From: JACZST01 sp964195155
GTDB lineage: Bacteria > Actinomycetota > Acidimicrobiia > Spongiisociales > UBA5794
Assembly: GCA_964195155.1 (NCBI GenBank)
Contig: CAXMOP010000047.1
Span: forward strand, 1 to 18,607
DNA length: 18,607 nt
Direction: 5' to 3'
A model generated the notes under the pieces. The model ran no database searches and was not told where the DNA came from. It was given only the letters and a program-made list of their open reading frames with translations. The position numbers and the translations under genes are program-made. Positions 14,701-18,607 of the stretch are shown piece after piece; the first letter of the stretch is position 1, and every line of letters starts with the position of its first letter.

Positions 14701-15426
14701 CTATGAACCCGGGTCGACTTCGCTATCGCTGCGATCCCAAGGCCTCATGGCAAACAGCGCCGTTGCGCCGAGCACGAGGACACCGACGACTGAGAAGACT
14801 GCAACGCTGACCGCGGCACTATCGGCGCTGAGCAAGAGCTCGGCAAGGCCGATAGCAAGCAGGGCGCCGACGGCGATCGAAAGCACCGGGATCCCGATGG
14901 CTCGTCCCATGTCAGACCAGAACTGGCCCGATGTGGCCGGCGTTGCCGCGTTCACACCGCCGAAGGCCACCGGTCGCGCCAGGGCGTCGACGATCGGTGC
15001 GATGATCGCGCCGGTCAGAAGCCCGGCAACGGCGACGCTCACGACCATCGACGTCACCGGCATCGTGATCGTTCCCGAAGTCGACGATCCTCCGATGGTG
15101 ACGCCGAGGCTGACGGATGCAAAGGCCATCGTTCCGCCCAGTACGCCGCCGACGATCGCCAGCCACCCGAAGGCAAATCGCGGCGCCTCGGGATCGCGCG
15201 CCCGTCCGGCGACGTAGGCGATCGCAGCGATGATCAGCCCGCCAAGGGCCCCGAGCACAAACACGAGGAGCCCCATCGAGGCCGTCCCAGCGGTGAACTC
15301 CGCGACCTCGTCGATGGCCACCGTGTCGAGGGCAATGAACGATCCAAAGAAAGCGAGCAGTGCAATGGCGATGGCAAGGCCGCCAAGCGAACCGAGAACA
15401 TAGGGGGCGACGGGGAGCCTGCTCAT
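14701..15426 (-). CDS. Unrecognised six-helix membrane protein
   Basis: This 241-residue protein is almost wholly hydrophobic, with about six membrane helices (near 10-33, 51-74, 86-108, 125-147, 174-198 and 205-226). It is rich in Gly, Ala, Ser and Val, and has a short charged C-terminal tail. I do not recognise a family and see no conserved charged residues within helices that would suggest a transporter mechanism. The ATG at 15426 overlaps the TGA of the preceding gene as ATGA, so the two are almost certainly translated together; this also argues against the longer reading from 15498. The partner is a bitopic protein with a large extracellular domain, so a complex of the two is a reasonable guess. 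Confidence 0.75.
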   Translation of the reverse strand: MSRLPVAPYVLGSLGGLAIAIALLAFFGSFIALDTVAIDEVAEFTAGTASMGLLVFVLGALGGLIIAAIAYVAGRARDPEAPRFAFGWLAIVGGVLGGTMAFASVSLGVTIGGSSTSGTITMPVTSMVVSVAVAGLLTGAIIAPIVDALARPVAFGGVNAATPATSGQFWSDMGRAIGIPVLSIAVGALLAIGLAELLLSADSAAVSVAVFSVVGVLVLGATALFAMRPWDRSDSEVDPGS

Positions 15427-16304
15427 CGGTCGCAGATGTTCGGGGCGTAGATGCCGAGCACCGGATCGGTGTCTGCCTGACCGCCGATCGGCCCCCACAG
15501 GATCAGTTCACCCGACTCGGCACCGCGCAGCTCGAAGATCGAACCGATCGTTGCGTCCTGACCGAATTCGACGCTTTGGTTCGCGTAAATTCGCTGCAGA
15601 TCACCCACGGTGTCGCCGGCGCGCAAACCGCTCAGCGTTTCGAGCTGTGATGCCGGCGAACCGAGGTCGCCGAACTGTACGTCCTGGCGATAGCCTTGGA
15701 AGAAATCGGCATCGTCGACGAGGGTCACGATCGCGGCGAAGGGCCCGAAGCGAACGATGCGCTCGAGTTCTCCGACGCAGACGCCCCATTCGCCCGTCGA
15801 CACCTGCCAGCCCGTATCTTCGTCGGGATCCTCGAAACTCGCCGTCAACGCTCCAATGGCCGCGGGTGCCGGGTCGCCGAAGGCCAGGTCGGAGATCGCG
15901 TCGTCCTGGATCCTGATCCGATCGGCCATCAGCTTCATTTGACCGACCGGGATCTGCGGGCCGACCGGCGGATACGGTTCGGCAGGTGGCAGCGGGATCG
16001 TGGTCGTGGTCGTTGTGGTTGCCGCTGTCGTGGTGGTGCCCTCGGCGCCCGTCGTCGTCGTGGCGGCCCCGGCGGACGTGTCGCCTTCATCGTCGCGCAG
16101 CAATTGGAACACCGCCACCGACAGGGCGATCAGCAACAGGCCGACAACCAGTCCGGTGAGCAGTGGGGACCCTGGAGGGGTCGCCGAGGGTGTGGTTGGA
16201 TCCTCGAGCGGCGGAATGGGCTCATCGCCGCTCAAGTCGGTGAGGTCATCGTACGGATCGGTCCAACCGGGGGGGTTGTCGTACGGATCTCTCGGCTCAC
16301 TCAT
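15423..16304 (-). CDS. Bitopic protein with threonine-rich stalk and extracellular domain, function unknown
   Basis: This 293-residue protein has an acidic, proline-rich cytoplasmic N terminus (1-47), a single membrane helix (about 49-69), a threonine-rich stalk (81-103) and an extracellular domain (about 108-293). The extracellular part contains two cysteines (C176 and C291) that could form a disulfide and a segment LSGLRAGDTVGDLQRIYAN (224-242), a pattern often seen in small repeated extracellular domains. No enzyme motif is visible. The ATG at 16304 has GAAGGG as Shine-Dalgarno 5 nt away. Threonine-rich stalks of this type are common in actinobacterial surface proteins. It is coupled to the six-helix gene by an ATGA overlap and follows the LCP fusion gene, which suggests an envelope role. 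Confidence 0.75.
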   Translation of the reverse strand: MSEPRDPYDNPPGWTDPYDDLTDLSGDEPIPPLEDPTTPSATPPGSPLLTGLVVGLLLIALSVAVFQLLRDDEGDTSAGAATTTTGAEGTTTTAATTTTTTTIPLPPAEPYPPVGPQIPVGQMKLMADRIRIQDDAISDLAFGDPAPAAIGALTASFEDPDEDTGWQVSTGEWGVCVGELERIVRFGPFAAIVTLVDDADFFQGYRQDVQFGDLGSPASQLETLSGLRAGDTVGDLQRIYANQSVEFGQDATIGSIFELRGAESGELILWGPIGGQADTDPVLGIYAPNICDR

Positions 16305-16325
16305 ACAGGCCCTTCATAGGGAGGC

Positions 16326-16331
16326 ATCTTA
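16326..16331 (-). promoter_or_regulatory. Candidate -10 box TAAGAT for the minus-strand membrane-protein genes
   Basis: Read on the minus strand, TAAGAT (complement of 16326-16331) lies 21 nt before the ATG at 16304 and just outside the tandem repeat. A start point about 7 nt downstream leaves room for the GAAGGG ribosome site. No matching -35 is seen, so support is modest. Confidence 0.3.
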
Positions 16332-16364
16332 CGGGTTGAGTCCCCTCAGCCGCTTGCGTTGGGG

Positions 16365-16560
16365 CGAAGGCGAAGCGGATGACACCACACAGCCTCAATG
16401 ACCAGAGAACTCCGCTGAGCCGGGGCCCGAGCGGCCTGCCACGCAGTGGCAAGAGCGGGAAACGAAGGCGAAGCGGATGGCACCACACAGCCTCAATGAC
16501 CAGAGAACTCCGCTGAGCCGGGGCCCGAGCGGCCTGCCACGCAGTGTCAAGAGCGGGAAA
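16365..16560 (+). repeat. Two tandem copies of a 98-bp modular repeat
   Basis: Copy 1 (16365-16462) and copy 2 (16463-16560) differ at only a couple of bases. Each runs from CGAAGGCGAAGCGGATG, through CACCACACAGCCTCAATGA and CAGAGAACTCCGCTGAGCC, to the hairpin module ending AGAGCGGGAAA. In copy 1 the hairpin is TGCCAC (16437-16442), GCA, GTGGCA (16446-16451). In copy 2 the G corresponding to 16449 is T at 16547, which breaks the stem and creates the stop codon of the minus-strand LCP fusion gene. A related partial copy is at 7619 and single hairpin modules are at 7973 and 9990. Confidence 0.92.
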
Positions 16561-18469
16561 CGCCCGCACCGGCTGCGTCGATCAGGCCTGGGTACAGGTC
16601 GGCGAGTATCTCGTCGAACGGCATCGTGGCCCGGAGCACGAGCTGTCCCTGCTGAGTCGTCGAGTAGACAACCGGGATCTCCAATCGGTTGACGCTGCTG
16701 AGGTCGAGGCCGCGCAGTCCCCAGGCAAGCGTGATGGCTTCTCCGATTCCGAGCCCTTCGTCGAGGGTGAAGGCGGCCGACAGGCCATTTACCTTTCTCG
16801 CCAGGTCCGTCGGTGAGTCGAAGTTGTTGAGTTTCGCGATGAGTTGTAGCAGCACCTCCTGTTGGTGCTCGATCCGCGACAGGTCGCTCGAGCCCGCCAC
16901 CGTCGTCCACCGGCCGTCGACATACTCCTGGGGGTGCCGGGATCGAACCCAGGCAAGAGCGGTTGCACCGTCTGCGCTGGTGCATCCGGCTTTGATGTCG
17001 AGCTGAGCGCGCCAGTCTCTGCGGTCGTGCTCGACGCATATCTCGACTCCGCCGACGCTGTCGATGATGTCGGAGAACCCGGTGAAGTCGAAGAGGGCGA
17101 AATGATCAACGGCAATGCCGGTGAAGTCTTCAACGGCCAGCGAGAGGAACGTCGGTCCGTTGATCTCGCCGCACCCGTGCAGGGTTGCGTTGATTCGGGT
17201 GTATCCGCTGGTGCAGCGATTTGGCACGTACAGGTCCCGAGGCAGTGATACGACGAACGGTTCGCTCCCGTCTGCGGGGAGCACCGTCAGCATGACCACG
17301 TCGGCAATGCCGGCGGCCTCATCGGTGCCGACCAGCAGAAACGACCGATATCCCTCCATCGGAGTCGGTTCCGCAACCACCACATCTTCGAGCGGGAGCT
17401 CTCCCTCGTCGACCAGGAGGGGGGGTGCGGGGAGCGCTTCGGCCATCTCGCGAGCTGCTTCGGTGTCGAGCGCCTGCCGGGAGACGCCGTTCCATGAGCT
17501 CCACAGCAATACACCGGTGAAACCCGAGTACACCAGGGCGATGAGCGCAAAGGCGGCGGCCGACCGCTTCAACATCCGCATCCATACCGATCCAGCCACG
17601 CCCGGACGGACCTCCGAGATGTATCCGATCACGGGGGCACCAGCCTCATGGAGCCCGTCGCGGATTTCCGTCAGGACAGTTGTGGTCGCCGTGTTGTCGA
17701 TGACGAGAATCGAGCCGTCGGCGTGGGCGGCCAGTAGGCCCGTCGAGGGATTGCTGGTGATCGAGGGCGCGTCGATGAGTACCAGATCGGCTCGCTCTCC
17801 GATGACATCGAAGGCGGCGGCGAGGTCGAGCCCGTCGAGGGGAACGTCGCTGGTTTCATACCCGCTCCCTACCGTTACCACGGGGAGCAGGGAGCCGTCG
17901 CCGATGTCCCACATCTGCGATGCCGCGGCCAGCGTGGCCTCGCCGCTGGCGACGTCGGTGAGCCCGACGTCGTTGCCGCTGCTCGAGTAGCGAGACAGAC
18001 CGTCGCCGGCCAGGTCGCCGTCGATGAGTACGGTGCGGCGGCCGAGTTGGGTGGCAGCGACCGCCAGGTTGAGCGGCACACTTGATTGCCGGGCGTGGGA
18101 TCCCGACGACGTGACCAGGAGAACCTGGCCGGTGGTGTGTGCCTGCATCGTCGCTACCAGATCGCGATAGCGCGCGCTTGCCGGTGACGCAGCGTCGAGG
18201 AGGGTGGGAGCAGCACTCGATGCCGGTGGAACCTCCCCGAGATGGGTTGTGTCGAGGGCCTTGGCAGCGGCGGGGGGGCCTTTGGCGAACCACCAGATGA
18301 CCCAAACCAGCCCGCTCAGCAGCGCAGCGGCAAAAGCTGATACCGCCACCCCGGCCGTGGTGTCCCATAGTCGGAGGCCGGCGAGGAACACCGCGACACC
18401 GACGAGGACCGAGATCACGTTTTGCGGGGCGAGCAGCCTTGCGCCGAGGCGACGCGTCGTATCGCTCAT
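16547..18469 (-). CDS. BY-kinase/ParA-like domain (degenerate Walker A) fused to LytR-CpsA-Psr (LCP) domain
   Basis: This 640-residue membrane protein joins two parts usually encoded separately. Two helices (about 16-34 and 40-61) precede a cytoplasmic domain (about 95-290) like CpsD/Wzc ATPases. Walker A' VLIDGDLAGDGL (147-158) and Walker B DLVLIDAP (228-235) are present, but the Walker A place reads VTSSGSHARQSS (119-130), without the GK[ST] core, so ATP hydrolysis or tyrosine-kinase activity is unlikely. A third helix (about 303-323) leads to an extracellular LCP domain (about 374-545) with SFLLVGTD, D390, the VSLPRDLYV segment (407-415), ALAWVRSRH (504-512) and SRIEHQQEVL (531-540). LCP proteins attach glycopolymers from lipid carriers to peptidoglycan or similar acceptors. 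The start has AAGGA close upstream. The last four residues and stop lie in the 98-bp repeat. The arrangement suggests a polymer-synthesis/attachment regulator. Confidence 0.88.
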   Translation of the reverse strand: MSDTTRRLGARLLAPQNVISVLVGVAVFLAGLRLWDTTAGVAVSAFAAALLSGLVWVIWWFAKGPPAAAKALDTTHLGEVPPASSAAPTLLDAASPASARYRDLVATMQAHTTGQVLLVTSSGSHARQSSVPLNLAVAATQLGRRTVLIDGDLAGDGLSRYSSSGNDVGLTDVASGEATLAAASQMWDIGDGSLLPVVTVGSGYETSDVPLDGLDLAAAFDVIGERADLVLIDAPSITSNPSTGLLAAHADGSILVIDNTATTTVLTEIRDGLHEAGAPVIGYISEVRPGVAGSVWMRMLKRSAAAFALIALVYSGFTGVLLWSSWNGVSRQALDTEAAREMAEALPAPPLLVDEGELPLEDVVVAEPTPMEGYRSFLLVGTDEAAGIADVVMLTVLPADGSEPFVVSLPRDLYVPNRCTSGYTRINATLHGCGEINGPTFLSLAVEDFTGIAVDHFALFDFTGFSDIIDSVGGVEICVEHDRRDWRAQLDIKAGCTSADGATALAWVRSRHPQEYVDGRWTTVAGSSDLSRIEHQQEVLLQLIAKLNNFDSPTDLARKVNGLSAAFTLDEGLGIGEAITLAWGLRGLDLSSVNRLEIPVVYSTTQQGQLVLRATMPFDEILADLYPGLIDAAGAGVSRS

Positions 18470-18496
18470 TGTCCTTGTTGTAGCCGAGAATCGCCG

Positions 18497-18502
18497 ATAC
18501 TA
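18497..18502 (-). promoter_or_regulatory. Candidate -10 box TAGTAT for the LCP fusion gene
   Basis: On the minus strand TAGTAT (complement of 18497-18502) is identical to the box before ppk2. It lies 27 nt before the ATG at 18469, allowing a short leader with AAGGA as ribosome site. No good -35 is visible. Confidence 0.3.
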
Positions 18503-18534
18503 CGGCAAGTTCAGGAGTGTTTTAGAGGCTCTGC

Positions 18535-18607
18535 AAGTCGCGAGTCGCGAGTCCGAGTCGCGAGTCCGAGTCCCGCTTCTTGCTCGCGTCTCGCGACTCG
18601 TGTCTCG
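18535..18607. repeat. Convergent 7-bp repeat arrays upstream of the LCP fusion gene (runs off the window)
   Basis: Left arm: AGTC at 18536, 18543, 18550, 18556, 18563 and 18569, that is units of AGTCGCG with spacing of 7 and two 6-bp steps. The spacer is about CCCGCTTCTTGCT. Right arm: CGCGTCT (18585-18591), CGCGACT (18592-18598) and CGTGTCT (18599-18605), continuing to the window end. The left arm is the reverse complement of the right, the same convergent plan as at 5655 and 8725 but with the CGCGACT unit found in the tandem duplication at 7780. Confidence 0.8.

Noticed and set aside
16395..17039. 214-codon minus-strand frame ending in the repeats
   Set aside because: It is a different frame from the LCP fusion gene over its conserved LCP motifs, and its tail is repeat-encoded.

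Overview
The window is GC-rich bacterial DNA, dense with genes. It looks like an Actinomycetota genome, plausibly of the Acidimicrobiia type. The reasons are the GC content, GTG starts, candidate leaderless promoters (a TANNNT box 6-7 nt before the start codon), an actinobacterial-style class III cyclase, a FadD15-like acyl-CoA ligase, a LytR-CpsA-Psr protein and threonine-rich extracellular linkers. The phylum is an inference from gene content and style; there is no marker gene in the window.

Layout. (1) 48-139: a selenocysteine tRNA (anticodon UCA), so the organism probably decodes UGA as Sec. (2) 211-4768: a two-gene signalling operon. The first gene is a complete ammonium-transporter (Amt) domain fused to HAMP-like, GAF, PAS and histidine-kinase modules. 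The second is a response regulator whose output is a class III nucleotide cyclase preceded by a degenerate cyclase-like domain. (3) 4867-5646: a PPK2-family polyphosphate kinase. (4) 5746-7533, minus strand: a long-chain acyl-CoA ligase with a palindromic candidate operator upstream. (5) 7534-8056: 523 bp without a gene, filled with tandem and dispersed repeats. (6) 8057-8725: a membrane-anchored XRE-type helix-turn-helix protein. (7) 8863-13674: a caa3-type cytochrome c oxidase operon, ctaCDEFG, with cytochrome c fused to subunit II. (8) 13694-16304, minus strand: three unrecognised membrane proteins. (9) 16547-18469, minus strand: a BY-kinase/ParA-like domain that has lost its Walker A lysine, fused to an LCP glycopolymer-transferase domain.

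How the genes may work together. The strongest candidate for a little-described system is the operon at 211-4768. Ammonium bound or conducted by an Amt domain with all visible pore residues would control phosphorylation of a cyclase response regulator, coupling external ammonium to a cyclic nucleotide. The ppk2 gene downstream could belong to the same nutrient physiology, but it seems to have its own promoter. The cta operon encodes a terminal oxidase; the membrane-bound HTH protein just upstream is a possible but unproven regulator.

A second theme is the non-coding DNA. Three loci have convergent arrays of 7-bp repeats: AGTC/CAGYC-type repeats on the left, a short spacer, and GACT-type repeats on the right. 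A separate modular repeat (98 bp when tandem) carries a small hairpin, and one stem pair covaries between copies. Both families run into the 3' ends of genes. In the LCP fusion gene the stop codon itself comes from one base difference between two otherwise nearly identical repeat copies.
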